The translations under genes and the position numbers were made by a program. A stretch of 22,269 bases of DNA, taken from contig DCGB01000027.1 in assembly GCA_002314515.1 (NCBI GenBank), forward strand, positions 19,624 to 41,892, given 5' to 3'. The number at the start of each line of letters is the position of its first letter. Within the stretch, counting starts at the first letter, position 1. Below are positions 1 to 8,348 of the stretch, in pieces. The notes under the pieces are model-generated. The model made no database searches, was not told the DNA's origin, and worked only from the letters and a program-made list of their open reading frames with translations. Source of the stretch: Solobacterium sp. UBA1789. Its GTDB lineage: Bacteria > Bacillota_I > Bacilli_A > Erysipelotrichales > Erysipelotrichaceae.

Positions 1-655
1 CTTTTAATAAGTTAAAATCAAAGTTTTTATAATCACCTTTAACAAAAGTTGCATCAGAAATTGAACGGATAATGCTGCAGTTCACCCCATAGGCATAACA
101 GGTATTGGCAATAGCACTGCCCTCCATTTCACCACACAAGGCATTTGGGAAATACTTCCAGATTTCTTTGACCTGCGACTTCTTATAAATAAACTGATCA
201 GCCGAAACAACATTACCCACAAACACATGAGTCTTAGCCGTAATATCCTTTATAATCTCATTAACTCTTTTATCGCAGGCATAAGAAATTTCGCCGGAAT
301 CAATACTGCGGGTCCAACCTGGAACAACAAAATCCCAGCCAGCCACACTATCCGCAACTACACAATCGCCCACATGGACTTTTTCATTCAAACTACCGGC
401 ACAACCAAGGTTAATAATCAGCTCCGGATGATATTTATTAATAATCAGTGAAGCATTAATAGCCGCATAAACCTTACCGACACCGCTATGAGAAACAATA
501 ACTTCCTTATCACCAATTTTTCCCCGATAATATTTATTATCCAAAGGCTCATCACGGTGATACATGAGCTCTGGACCATATTCAATAGTAACGTCCTTCA
601 TCAGCTGCATAATGGCATTTCTTTCTTCAGACATCGCACAGATAATAGAAATCAT
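1..655 (-). CDS. mtnN: MTA/SAH nucleosidase (5'-methylthioadenosine/S-adenosylhomocysteine nucleosidase), partial at left edge
   Basis: The reading frame is open from ATG at 655 to the left edge (218 codons, no stop reached). It hydrolyses the N-glycosidic bond of MTA and SAH in the methyl cycle, in the cytoplasm. Visible hallmarks are an N-terminal IICAMSEERNAI strand-loop with the conserved Glu, SGVGKVYAA around residue 57, NLGCAGSL near 82, VSADQF near 150, EMEGSAIA at 176-183 (substrate-binding Met/Glu) and RSISDA at 197-202 with the catalytic Asp201. About 15 C-terminal residues should be missing, judged from the usual length of about 230. The segment around residues 105-115 (GWDFVVPGW) is unlike the usual DVTAFGY, so the family assignment is firm but fine substrate preference is not. 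The start is preceded by GAAGGAG, about 7 bases upstream. Confidence 0.93.
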   Translation of the reverse strand, partial: MISIICAMSEERNAIMQLMKDVTIEYGPELMYHRDEPLDNKYYRGKIGDKEVIVSHSGVGKVYAAINASLIINKYHPELIINLGCAGSLNEKVHVGDCVVADSVAGWDFVVPGWTRSIDSGEISYACDKRVNEIIKDITAKTHVFVGNVVSADQFIYKKSQVKEIWKYFPNALCGEMEGSAIANTCYAYGVNCSIIRSISDATFVKGDYKNFDFNLLK

Positions 656-776
656 CTTTTTTCTCCTTCAAAAACTCTCAATTATCATAACAAATCATTG
701 GATTTTTGTATATTATCTGACTTTATATAAACATCTTCCTAAAAAAGGACTAGGATAAACATGGGAGGATTAAGTT
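656..776. promoter_or_regulatory. Divergent intergenic region with probable promoters
   Basis: This 121-base gap separates the minus-strand mtnN from the plus-strand hydrolase. On the minus strand a TATGATAAT stretch about 25 bases upstream of the mtnN RBS is a plausible -10 box, with a weak TATACA 17 bases further up. On the plus strand TATATA at 724-729 is a possible -10, but no good -35 is seen. No riboswitch or operator was recognised. The promoter positions are pattern-based guesses. Confidence 0.35.
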
Positions 777-1682
777 ATGGAAATACTTATTTTTCTGCTT
801 ATTGTTTTAACCATTCTTTTACTTCCTTCTTTCTTTATCTTTTATATTTCCATGTCTGTAAATAAAAAACCAGGTATAAAACCTGATGCACATTTTTTGA
901 AAACACTACAGGTATATAAAGATAAAGGAGAAAAAGTATTTCAAAACCTTAACAGGGAAGACCTTTATATTAATAGTTTTGATAATTTAAAACTTCATGC
1001 CACTTATATTGATAAAAAGGCACAGAAAACTATTGTTTGTGTCCATGGCTATCGTTCCAGTTATCGTAATGATTTTTTCCAGACGCTACCATTACTAAAC
1101 AAACTTGACTGCAATCTTTTGTTAGTTGATAACAGAGGGCATGGAGAAAGCGAAGGAAAATATATTGGCTTTGGTGTCCTTGACTCCTATGACATCCTAA
1201 GCTGGCTTAGTTATCTAAGACAACGACAAAACGATTCCAAATTCATCCTCTATGGTATTTCCATGGGCGCTGCTACCGTATTAAATGCTGCCGGCAATGA
1301 TTTAGATGATGTCATTGGCGTTATTGCCGATTGTGGCTTTTCCAGTGGCTATGATGAAGTATGTAATCAAATCAGGGTAATCTATCATTTACCGCCATTC
1401 CCATTTGTACCCTTGTCTGATCTTTTTTTGAAACTCTTTGCCCACTATTCCCTTAAAGAAAAAGAAGCCAAAACATCAATCAGAAATTATCATAAAGACC
1501 TGCTGGTCATTCATGGCGAAGACGATCGTTTTGTTGATACTTCAATGTCCTACATCATCTTTAAAAATGCCAATGAACCCAAACAGCTGGAAATCTTCCC
1601 TGATGCTTCACATGCCAGAAGCCATATTTCTGACCCTGAACGCTACGATGAACTACTTTCAGGTTTCATCAAAAGGATTTAG
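777..1682 (+). CDS. Membrane-anchored alpha/beta hydrolase
   Basis: This is a 301-residue serine hydrolase of the alpha/beta fold. Residues 3-26 form one hydrophobic segment that should act as an uncleaved signal anchor, placing the enzyme at the membrane, probably on its outer face. The oxyanion-strand motif VCVHGYRSS is at 87-95, DNRGHGES at 118-125, and the nucleophile elbow GISMGA has Ser162. The acid is probably Asp250 in HGEDDRFVD and the base His279 in DASHARSH, so the triad is complete. The layout resembles the YqkD/BAAT-like hydrolases common in Bacillota; the substrate cannot be told. ATG follows GGGAGG at a good distance. The MFS gene starts 38 bases downstream in the same orientation, so the two are probably cotranscribed. 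Confidence 0.85.
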   Translation: MEILIFLLIVLTILLLPSFFIFYISMSVNKKPGIKPDAHFLKTLQVYKDKGEKVFQNLNREDLYINSFDNLKLHATYIDKKAQKTIVCVHGYRSSYRNDFFQTLPLLNKLDCNLLLVDNRGHGESEGKYIGFGVLDSYDILSWLSYLRQRQNDSKFILYGISMGAATVLNAAGNDLDDVIGVIADCGFSSGYDEVCNQIRVIYHLPPFPFVPLSDLFLKLFAHYSLKEKEAKTSIRNYHKDLLVIHGEDDRFVDTSMSYIIFKNANEPKQLEIFPDASHARSHISDPERYDELLSGFIKRI

Positions 1683-1720
1683 TGCTAAAATATACGAGTG
1701 TCTATACGAGGTAACTGACT

Positions 1721-2929
1721 ATGAAAAATAAGATTTATCCCTGGCTGGTTTTAGCCGCATGTTGCGGATTAATTACAATAACTTTTGGATTAAATAATGT
1801 TACCGGCCTCTTTTTTGTTCACATGGCAGCTGATTTAAATTGTGGTATCGGATCTGTTTCATTGTTTCTATCCCTCATTCTAATCATGTCTGGTATTACC
1901 GGACCAATTGCTGCAAAAGTACGCAAAAAAGTTAATGTACGTACTACCATCATCGCCTGCTTTATTGCCTGTCTGGCATGTTACTATGGCGTCTATAAGG
2001 CTGATGCCCTCTGGAAACTATATCTCTATGCCATCGTCATCGGTATTTGTGGCGGTACCTATGGTTCAACTCTGGTAGTTGAATTAATCAACAACTGGTT
2101 TGCCAAAATGAGCGGAACAGCCCTGGGAATTGCCCTGGCATTTTCAGGCGTTTCTGGTGCTGTCTTGTCACCAATTATTTCAGCCATGATTGTCAATAAA
2201 GGCTGGCGTTTGACTTTCCTGCTGGTATTCTGTTCTATTCTGATTTTCTTTATCGCACTGGCTTTAATAATCATCCGCTCAAAACCGGAAGAATTAAATT
2301 TAAGCCGCTATGGTGAAACAGCAGACTCTAAGAATGCTAATCAGGAAAAGAAAGAAGTAAAAGTTAATATCTTCTGTAAGGAATTCTTTATGATCTGTGG
2401 ATTCGTTACTGTTGGTGCCATGGTAACTTCTATGGGAGCCCATATGTCTGGTTTCTCTAATTCAATTGGTTTGAGTTCTGGACAGGCCGCTTTACTTGTA
2501 TCTGCTGTTATGGTTGGTAATCTTTTGTTTAAAGTCTTTTTTGGTATTGTTGCCGATTCCAAGGGTGGTAAGATTACAGCCATCTTAACCTATATCTGTT
2601 CCCTTGCTGCACTGGTCATGTTCTTCCTGCTTCCTTCAAGATTCTTTATTCTCCTGTTTTTTGCCGCCTATCTATTAGGAACGTCATATTCAGCTGGAAA
2701 TGTCATAACCCAGGCCTGTTGTCAGGATATCTTTGGAAGTGAAAAGGCATCATTCTATTATGCCTATATGAATCTTTCAATTCTCTGTCTTGGCGCTTCT
2801 TCAACAACCATCATCGGTTATATCTTCGACTTTACCGGATCTTATAAACCGGCTCTGGTTGGGCTGGGAGTCATTCTAACCATAACCTTCCTCTTGCTGA
2901 TGAAGGTATATCAGGAACATAACAAATAA
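1721..2929 (+). CDS. MFS transporter, OFA (oxalate/formate antiporter)-like
   Basis: This 402-residue protein has about twelve hydrophobic segments in two halves, joined by a charged loop around residues 185-215, the usual MFS layout. The first helix carries NNVTGLFF, and helix 4-5 has the pattern GSTLVVELINNWFAKMSGTALGIALAFSGVSGA (in parts), where the NWF-x-G-x-A-x-G-x2-x-G signature is typical of the OFA family of monocarboxylate transporters. It would move a small organic acid across the cytoplasmic membrane; substrate unknown. The ATG follows CGAGGT at about nine bases. It is the second gene after the hydrolase and is ended by a strong bidirectional hairpin right after its stop. Confidence 0.85.
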   Translation: MKNKIYPWLVLAACCGLITITFGLNNVTGLFFVHMAADLNCGIGSVSLFLSLILIMSGITGPIAAKVRKKVNVRTTIIACFIACLACYYGVYKADALWKLYLYAIVIGICGGTYGSTLVVELINNWFAKMSGTALGIALAFSGVSGAVLSPIISAMIVNKGWRLTFLLVFCSILIFFIALALIIIRSKPEELNLSRYGETADSKNANQEKKEVKVNIFCKEFFMICGFVTVGAMVTSMGAHMSGFSNSIGLSSGQAALLVSAVMVGNLLFKVFFGIVADSKGGKITAILTYICSLAALVMFFLLPSRFFILLFFAAYLLGTSYSAGNVITQACCQDIFGSEKASFYYAYMNLSILCLGASSTTIIGYIFDFTGSYKPALVGLGVILTITFLLLMKVYQEHNK

Positions 2930-2938
2930 TAAAAATAA

Positions 2939-2966
2939 GGTGTAGCTAATAGCTACACCGTTTTTA
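2939..2966. terminator. Bidirectional terminator between the MFS gene and pilT
   Basis: A perfect 9-bp stem GGTGTAGCT/AGCTACACC with a 3-base loop is followed by GTTTTT on the plus strand. On the minus strand it is followed by TTATTTTTA. It lies between two convergent genes and can serve both. Confidence 0.85.
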
Positions 2967-4016
2967 AACTTTTGTCTGAAATGACTGAGGATCTCTTGCA
3001 AAAGTAAGAGCAGTTTCCTTTGTAATAAGACCTCGACGATAGAGTTCCAGAATTGAGTCATCCATGCTCTGCATGCCAAAGCGCTTGCTGGTCTGGATAA
3101 TTGTCGGAATCTGATGAATCTTATTTTCTCTAATCGTATTTTTAACTGCCGTATTAACCAATAGTATTTCCATCGCCGCAACCATGCCTCTTCCATCAGC
3201 TTTTGGCATTAGACACTGGGCAACGATACACTCAAGGACATCAGCAAGCTGCGTTCTGATCTGCTGCTGCTGATAAGGTGGGAAGACATCAATAATACGG
3301 TCAATTGTTGTTGCAGCATCATTAGTATGCAAAGAAGACATTACCAGATGACCGGTTTCAGCAGCTGTAATAGCTGTCGAAATAGTATCAAGATCGCGCA
3401 TCTCACCAATCATGATAACATCAGGATCCTGTCTTAAGGCTGATCGTAAAGCTGATGAGAAATCCAAAGAATCAGTACCAATTTCTCTTTGATTGACAAT
3501 TGACTTGGCATGACGATGAACATATTCGATAGGATCTTCCAAAGTAATGATATGACGCTGATATCTCTGATTAATAACATTAATCAGACTGGCTAACGAA
3601 GTTGTCTTACCTACACCTGTTGGACCAGTTACCAGTATTAGACCACGACGTTTTTTGACCATTTCAACAATCTGTGGCGGAATACCAAGATGTGATGTAC
3701 TTGGGATCTCTGAATTAAGAATACGAGCTACAATCGCAATAGTATTACGCTGTTTAAATACATTGACACGAAAACGACCAATATCATCACGATAGCGTGA
3801 GAAATCAACCTGACCAAATTCATTGAGTGTTGCCCAATGCTGTTCCTTCATGATCTCTTCGGCCATTCTTTGGGTATCTTCCGGTGTCAGTCTTTCTTCA
3901 AACATTTCTTTGATGTCGCCATTAATTCGACAACATGGCTTATTTCCGGCTGAAATGTGTAAATCAGATGCCTGGTTGCTGATTGCGGTTTGGATCAGAT
4001 CATTGAATGTATACAT
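2964..4016 (-). CDS. pilT: PilT-type twitching/secretion ATPase
   Basis: This is a 350-residue ATPase of the GspE/PilT superfamily, near the usual PilT length (about 345). In type IV pili it powers pilus retraction from the cytoplasmic face. Residues 1-110 form the PAS-like N-terminal domain with SDLHISAGNKP at 17-27. Walker A is GPTGVGKTT at 131-139, the Asp box lies around ITLEDPIEYVH (157-167), Walker B is DVIMIGEMRD at 199-208 and the His box is GHLVMSSLHTNDA at 222-234. The C-terminal retraction motif AIRNLIRE appears as AVKNTIRE at 290-297. The gene lies 14 bases downstream of the DUF4236 gene, last in a four-gene operon with EamA and MATE exporters. No other pilus gene is in the window, so its partners must lie elsewhere or its role differs. 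Confidence 0.92.
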   Translation of the reverse strand: MYTFNDLIQTAISNQASDLHISAGNKPCCRINGDIKEMFEERLTPEDTQRMAEEIMKEQHWATLNEFGQVDFSRYRDDIGRFRVNVFKQRNTIAIVARILNSEIPSTSHLGIPPQIVEMVKKRRGLILVTGPTGVGKTTSLASLINVINQRYQRHIITLEDPIEYVHRHAKSIVNQREIGTDSLDFSSALRSALRQDPDVIMIGEMRDLDTISTAITAAETGHLVMSSLHTNDAATTIDRIIDVFPPYQQQQIRTQLADVLECIVAQCLMPKADGRGMVAAMEILLVNTAVKNTIRENKIHQIPTIIQTSKRFGMQSMDDSILELYRRGLITKETALTFARDPQSFQTKV

Positions 4017-4030
4017 ATAAACTCCATCTT

Positions 4031-5128
4031 CTAATTATTCATTAATAATTTTAAACCCTGTTTCAGATATTCGCCACTACTTTGACACTGCATATTGCTC
4101 AAAGCCGGCAGAATATTATTAATCTCATTCTGTTTGTAACCAAGGCCCTTTAAGCCCTCAACGGCCTCGCTGATTAATGAATTAGCTACTTCAGCCTCTG
4201 GCATCTGATAAGGTGAAATGGCCTTAAAAACATAATTATTATTCATGTTGATGCGATTTTCAAACTGCTGAATGAATTTGTAAACATCATCAAGTTCTGC
4301 AAAATCTGTTTTTTCAAAGACATCACGATTAAACTTAACAGAATAAAGATATTCATCAGCCAAATCGCCATCGTTATTACGCTTTTGAGTATAGGCAGAA
4401 AAAACAATCTGCTCAATATAAGAAGAAATATTAAACATTTCACCACCGAGCCAAACACCTAGTGATAAAACATTTTTGGCATATTCTTCCCTAAGCTGCA
4501 ACTGCGTCTTATTTCTGCTAACAAGTTTATTGTTATTCAAAGCTGGATAAGAAGGATCAAGATCCTCAATTTCCGGCAAATCCAAATCGAAATACAGGAT
4601 ATGATCTTCCAGTTCATAGCTGGCATTAACCGCATAATTTGCTTCCATATTATTCATATAGGAACCAATCAGTGTTTCAATCGTATCCTCATCACCATCA
4701 AGAGCGAGCTGGTAGATTTCCTTTTCAGCCGGATTAGTAAAATTCACAATACGCTGAGCATATTCTTCCTTAGTATCAACATCCAGTTCACGATGAAGAT
4801 TCATACTGTTATATAAAGCCTCTTCGTATTCCTGAATAGCTGTTGTATCGACTTCTGCATTAACAGCAGTATTAACTGTTTCTTCTTTAACCTTATCGGC
4901 CTTTTTAACTTTTGTATCCTTCTTATTGTTTTTCTTCAAAGGATTATCCAAAATCTTTGTCCGATATGATAAACCTGTTCCCTTTAGACCTAAGTTTAAA
5001 AAAGCACCCTTAGAACCCAAATTAACACTGGCACCCTTTTTTCCAACAGTTGCCGAAACGCCAGTCTTGGAAACATTCAGGCTAATTAGATTATTGACCT
5101 TGATACGCTTAGAAAATCGAAAACCCAT
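4031..5128 (-). CDS. DUF4236 domain protein
   Basis: Residues 1-58 match the DUF4236 pattern: a short basic start (GFRFSKRIKV), then NVSKTGVSATVGKKGASVNLG and GLKGTGLSYRT, a Gly/Ser/Lys-rich beta segment of unknown function. Residues 65-95 are a Lys/Glu-rich linker. The remaining 270 residues are acidic and mostly helical, with no motif I recognise and no signal peptide or membrane segment, so the protein should be cytoplasmic. It begins four bases after the MATE stop, with its RBS (AAAGGAG) inside the MATE tail, and is followed after 14 bases by pilT, so the three are almost certainly one transcript. The function is not known; the close link to pilT is the only clue. Confidence 0.8.
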   Translation of the reverse strand: MGFRFSKRIKVNNLISLNVSKTGVSATVGKKGASVNLGSKGAFLNLGLKGTGLSYRTKILDNPLKKNNKKDTKVKKADKVKEETVNTAVNAEVDTTAIQEYEEALYNSMNLHRELDVDTKEEYAQRIVNFTNPAEKEIYQLALDGDEDTIETLIGSYMNNMEANYAVNASYELEDHILYFDLDLPEIEDLDPSYPALNNNKLVSRNKTQLQLREEYAKNVLSLGVWLGGEMFNISSYIEQIVFSAYTQKRNNDGDLADEYLYSVKFNRDVFEKTDFAELDDVYKFIQQFENRINMNNNYVFKAISPYQMPEAEVANSLISEAVEGLKGLGYKQNEINNILPALSNMQCQSSGEYLKQGLKLLMNN

Positions 5129-5132
5129 GATA

Positions 5133-6488
5133 CTATGCTCCTTTTGCCTTCAAAAGGCATTTTTCTAACCAGTTGCTACTAAAATAATACAACAAAAATA
5201 AGATGCTTGTCAGTATCCAAGATATCGGGTAACAATACAAGGCTTCAAAAACCGTCTTATGCGAATGTGAAAATATCCATATCATACGGGTACCACAAAT
5301 ACCCAAAGCAGTCATTAACATCGGATTAAAAGAATCACCACAGGCTCTAATCGAACAGGAAAATATCTCGATAACAGAAAAAGTAAACCAATAGGGTGCC
5401 AGTAACTTAAGTAAATCCATGCCAATCAGAATAACCGCCTCATCCTTGGTAAATAAGTGATAAAAGAAAGTACCACCAAAACACAAAATAAAGGCCAGCG
5501 CAACAGATAACAGCAGATCCATCAAAAGACCAGTCCACATTGCCTTCTTTACTCTATCCAGCTTACGGGCACCGAAATTCTGACCAACAATTGTCAAAGA
5601 AGCTGTTCCCAAGGCTCCTGAAATATCCCAGAAAATACCATCAATCTTACCAAAAGCCGCATAAGCTGCCACTGTATCCGTACCAAAAGTATTTACTGAA
5701 GCATGAATAGATAAATTAGAAACCGAATATAAAACCGACTGTAGTCCCATTGGCAATCCCAAAACAACAATTCTTTTTAATGTCCTTCCCACAAAACCAA
5801 ATTCTTTTAACACAAAGCCATAAGATTCATGTGATCTGCCTAATACCACTAAAACCAGCACACATGATGCTATTTGTGAAATAACAGTAGCTACTGCTAC
5901 ACCAAAAACACCCAATCCAAAAAAGACTACAAATAACAGATCCAGAACAATGTTCACAAAACAGGAAACAATCAGAAAGTATAAAGGACGCCTAGAATCA
6001 CCAATAGCCCTTAATACACCAGCTCCCATATTATAGATAACCGAAGGGACCAGACCCAAAAAATAAGTTCGCATATATGTTAACGAATAAGGATAAACAT
6101 CTGCAGGAACATTCATTGTCTTCAATAACCAAGGTGCTCCCAAAATACCAACAGCCATCATAATCAGACCCAGAAACCCTGCTAAAAAGAAACCGGAACG
6201 AACTCCGTTTTTAACTTCCTGCCAGTCGCTTTTACCATATGCCTGTGCTATAACAACGGAAGCTCCCGAAGAAATACCAGTGATGAAATTTAGCAAAAGA
6301 TTGATCATCGTACTTGGCGAACCGCCAACAGCAGCTAAGGCTTCTTTACCTACATAATTACCAACAATAACTGCATCAACCGTATTATAGAGCTGCTGAA
6401 AAAGTGTCCCAAAAAGAACAGGAAAAAAGAATAATAATATCTGAACCGGCAAAGAACCAGTCAGAATCGCATTTTCCCTTCTCTCCAT
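5133..6488 (-). CDS. MATE family efflux transporter
   Basis: This 451-residue membrane protein has about twelve transmembrane helices in two bundles, the normal size for the MATE family (cation-coupled drug/metabolite exporters). The N-terminal part carries PVLFGTLFQQLYNTVDAVIV and GGSPSTMINLLLNFITGISS, typical of the DinF/NorM-like branch that is abundant in gut Bacillota. The corresponding second-half segment is GLQSVLYSVSNLSIHASVN. The substrate is unknown. ATG is one base after the stop of the upstream EamA gene; its RBS AAGGA is within the end of that gene, so translation is coupled. It is second in the EamA-MATE-DUF4236-pilT operon. Confidence 0.92.
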   Translation of the reverse strand: MERRENAILTGSLPVQILLFFFPVLFGTLFQQLYNTVDAVIVGNYVGKEALAAVGGSPSTMINLLLNFITGISSGASVVIAQAYGKSDWQEVKNGVRSGFFLAGFLGLIMMAVGILGAPWLLKTMNVPADVYPYSLTYMRTYFLGLVPSVIYNMGAGVLRAIGDSRRPLYFLIVSCFVNIVLDLLFVVFFGLGVFGVAVATVISQIASCVLVLVVLGRSHESYGFVLKEFGFVGRTLKRIVVLGLPMGLQSVLYSVSNLSIHASVNTFGTDTVAAYAAFGKIDGIFWDISGALGTASLTIVGQNFGARKLDRVKKAMWTGLLMDLLLSVALAFILCFGGTFFYHLFTKDEAVILIGMDLLKLLAPYWFTFSVIEIFSCSIRACGDSFNPMLMTALGICGTRMIWIFSHSHKTVFEALYCYPISWILTSILFLLYYFSSNWLEKCLLKAKGA

Positions 6489-7340
6489 TTATTTTTCCTT
6501 ATTAGCTATAAACAAAACAACAGAAGCTGCAATAATTAACAAAGCACCAATAATAGTACCGCTTTTCAAAGACTCATTTAAAAATACTAAACCCAATAAA
6601 GCCGAACTGGGAATACCAAACAAATCATATAAACTACCCTCGCCAGCCGGAACCATGGCCATACCGCTTGTAAGTGTCATCTGACCACCAATCGCACAGA
6701 TACCAACCATTACCAAAAAGAAACATTCCATAAGTGTTGGTTTGACAAAAGAAGCTAATACAAAAGGCAAAGACCCTAAAGCACAAAAAGATGAAAAACA
6801 TAACACAACTACTGCCGGCTTAACCTTGCCACCAAGCTTCTTTAAAAAGATATTGACCATAGAACTTAAGACAGCACAGGCGCAGGCTGCCAGTAAAGGA
6901 AGAGCTTCAGAATTGAAACCTGGTTTACCAACGACCGCAAAAACACCACCAAATGACAACAACATGGCGATTATCTGATAAACACTAACCTTTTCTTTCA
7001 AGAAAATAGCTGCCAGCAGTATCGTGATAAAAGGAGCCATTCTGGTAATTGTTGAAACATCAGCCTGAGCAGCCCTGGTTGTTGCATAAAAACTGAAATA
7101 TACGGCCACAAAACCACAAAAACAGCGCATAAAAAGATTAAAGTAATTTTCTTTATTTATTTCAAATTTATTGCCACTTCTCTTTAATAAGATATATGCC
7201 CCTGCCGCATTAACTATATTACGAAAAAAGACAATCTCCAGAACCGGCAGGCGATTAGCCTTACGAACAAAAATACTTAAAACACTGAAACAAAATGCCG
7301 AAATAATTAAAATAATTGCACCCTTTTTTCGCTTACTCAT
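6489..7340 (-). CDS. EamA/DMT family transporter (first of two paralogs)
   Basis: The protein has 283 residues from the chosen ATG and ten hydrophobic segments arranged as two EamA repeats, the drug/metabolite transporter family of exporters in the cytoplasmic membrane. Characteristic pieces are RMAPFITILLAAIFLKEKVS at the end of repeat 1 and PAGEGSLYDLFGIPSSALLG in repeat 2. An ATG seven codons upstream (7361) is in frame, but I chose 7340 because GAGG stands six bases before it and because a TATAAT box at 7366-7371 would put the transcript start at about 7359, downstream of the first ATG. It heads a four-gene operon. It is clearly paralogous to the next EamA gene (7418-8290). Confidence 0.88.
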   Translation of the reverse strand: MSKRKKGAIILIISAFCFSVLSIFVRKANRLPVLEIVFFRNIVNAAGAYILLKRSGNKFEINKENYFNLFMRCFCGFVAVYFSFYATTRAAQADVSTITRMAPFITILLAAIFLKEKVSVYQIIAMLLSFGGVFAVVGKPGFNSEALPLLAACACAVLSSMVNIFLKKLGGKVKPAVVVLCFSSFCALGSLPFVLASFVKPTLMECFFLVMVGICAIGGQMTLTSGMAMVPAGEGSLYDLFGIPSSALLGLVFLNESLKSGTIIGALLIIAASVVLFIANKEK

Positions 7341-7365
7341 AATCAACCTCATATCACACATGACA

Positions 7366-7371
7366 ATTATA
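7366..7371 (-). promoter_or_regulatory. Probable -10 box of the EamA-MATE-DUF4236-pilT operon
   Basis: A perfect TATAAT on the minus strand lies just downstream of the preceding gene's terminator and 25 bases before the EamA ATG at 7340. The -35 region is weak (inside the terminator U-tract), so only the -10 is proposed. Confidence 0.45.
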
Positions 7372-7383
7372 GTCCTTATTCAC

Positions 7384-7408
7384 AAAAAAGATAGCTTTTT
7401 ATGCTACC
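7384..7408 (-). terminator. Rho-independent terminator after the second EamA gene
   Basis: On the minus strand GGTAGC and GCTATC form a 6-bp stem (one G-U pair) with a 7-base loop, followed directly by six T. It separates the two EamA paralogs into different transcripts. Confidence 0.75.
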
Positions 7409-7417
7409 TTTAGACAC

Positions 7418-8290
7418 TTATGGATTTTCTTTTTTAGCCTGTTTATTGCCACCAATAAACAGAATGATTGCAGCAATAATGATCAATGTACCACCAATAA
7501 TAGTTTTGATCTTAATACTTTCGCCCAGAATAAAGAAAGCCAGAATAGCAGCTGCTGGAATACCAGCCAGATCATAGAGACTACCCTCACCTGCTGGAAC
7601 CAGCTGGAAACCGGTTGACATTGTAATTTGAGCAACCATGGCCGAAATACCAACCATTATTAGATAGAATGCCTGTAATGGAGTAGGCACGACAAAATTG
7701 ACAATTGTTGCCGGCAAGGCAAAAATAACTGAAAATGCCGCATAATAGAAAACCGTTGTACTCGGTGCTGCCTTACCTTTTAGTGTTCGAAGTATAATCT
7801 TGACAGCAGCTGATAGAATAGCAGTTACAAAAGCAGCAGCCAAAGGCAGAAGAGCTGAATTGAAACTGATCTTACCAACAACAACCAATACACCCGCAAA
7901 GGCAACAGCCATAGCTCCATACTGATATGGGAAAATTGACTCTTTAAGGAAAATAGCAGCCAAAACGATTGTTAAGTATGGTGCCATTCGAGTACGAGTT
8001 GTAACTTCAGCCTGATTGGCATTAGAAGCCGCATACATATTGAAATATAAAGAAATAACACCAATCAGACTTCTAACCAGCAAACGAATAGTTGCCGGTG
8101 TGTCAGCACATTTAAGACTGCTGTCTGATTTTTTTACCATCCAGTAAGCAATGCCCACATTGATGACATTTCGAATAAAAATTGTTTCCATCAAAGGAAT
8201 GCCCTTTAATAACTTAACAAAGATATTAACCATGGCAAAAGAAACAGTAGAAATGATTAGTAAGATTGCGCCTTTTTTTCTATTTTCCAT
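7418..8290 (-). CDS. EamA/DMT family transporter (second paralog)
   Basis: The protein has 290 residues from ATG 8290, with ten hydrophobic segments in two EamA repeats. It shares with its neighbour the start (M-x-N/K-R-KKGAI-LIIS), the repeat-1 end RMAPYLTIVLAAIFLKES and PAGEGSLYDLAGIPAAAIL in repeat 2, so the two arose by tandem duplication; it ends in a short Lys-rich tail (NKQAKKENP). A TTG four codons upstream could also start the frame, but GGGGA five bases before the ATG supports 8290. It has its own terminator and lies alone between two terminators. The substrate is unknown; export of a metabolite or amino acid is what the family does. Confidence 0.88.
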   Translation of the reverse strand: MENRKKGAILLIISTVSFAMVNIFVKLLKGIPLMETIFIRNVINVGIAYWMVKKSDSSLKCADTPATIRLLVRSLIGVISLYFNMYAASNANQAEVTTRTRMAPYLTIVLAAIFLKESIFPYQYGAMAVAFAGVLVVVGKISFNSALLPLAAAFVTAILSAAVKIILRTLKGKAAPSTTVFYYAAFSVIFALPATIVNFVVPTPLQAFYLIMVGISAMVAQITMSTGFQLVPAGEGSLYDLAGIPAAAILAFFILGESIKIKTIIGGTLIIIAAIILFIGGNKQAKKENP

Positions 8291-8323
8291 ATATATCCCC
8301 AATCTGCAACATTTTAATTATAC

Positions 8324-8348
8324 AAAAAATGAGCTATTACAGCTCATT
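8324..8348 (-). terminator. Rho-independent terminator after the Fic-like gene
   Basis: On the minus strand AATGAGCT/AGCTCATT form an 8-bp stem with a 5-base loop, followed by TTTTTT. The stem overlaps the stop codon of the Fic-like gene. Confidence 0.85.

Noticed and set aside
227..758. Plus-strand frames at 227-451, 488-730 and 564-758
   Set aside because: They are shadows of the minus-strand mtnN gene and its upstream region, with no RBS or family resemblance.
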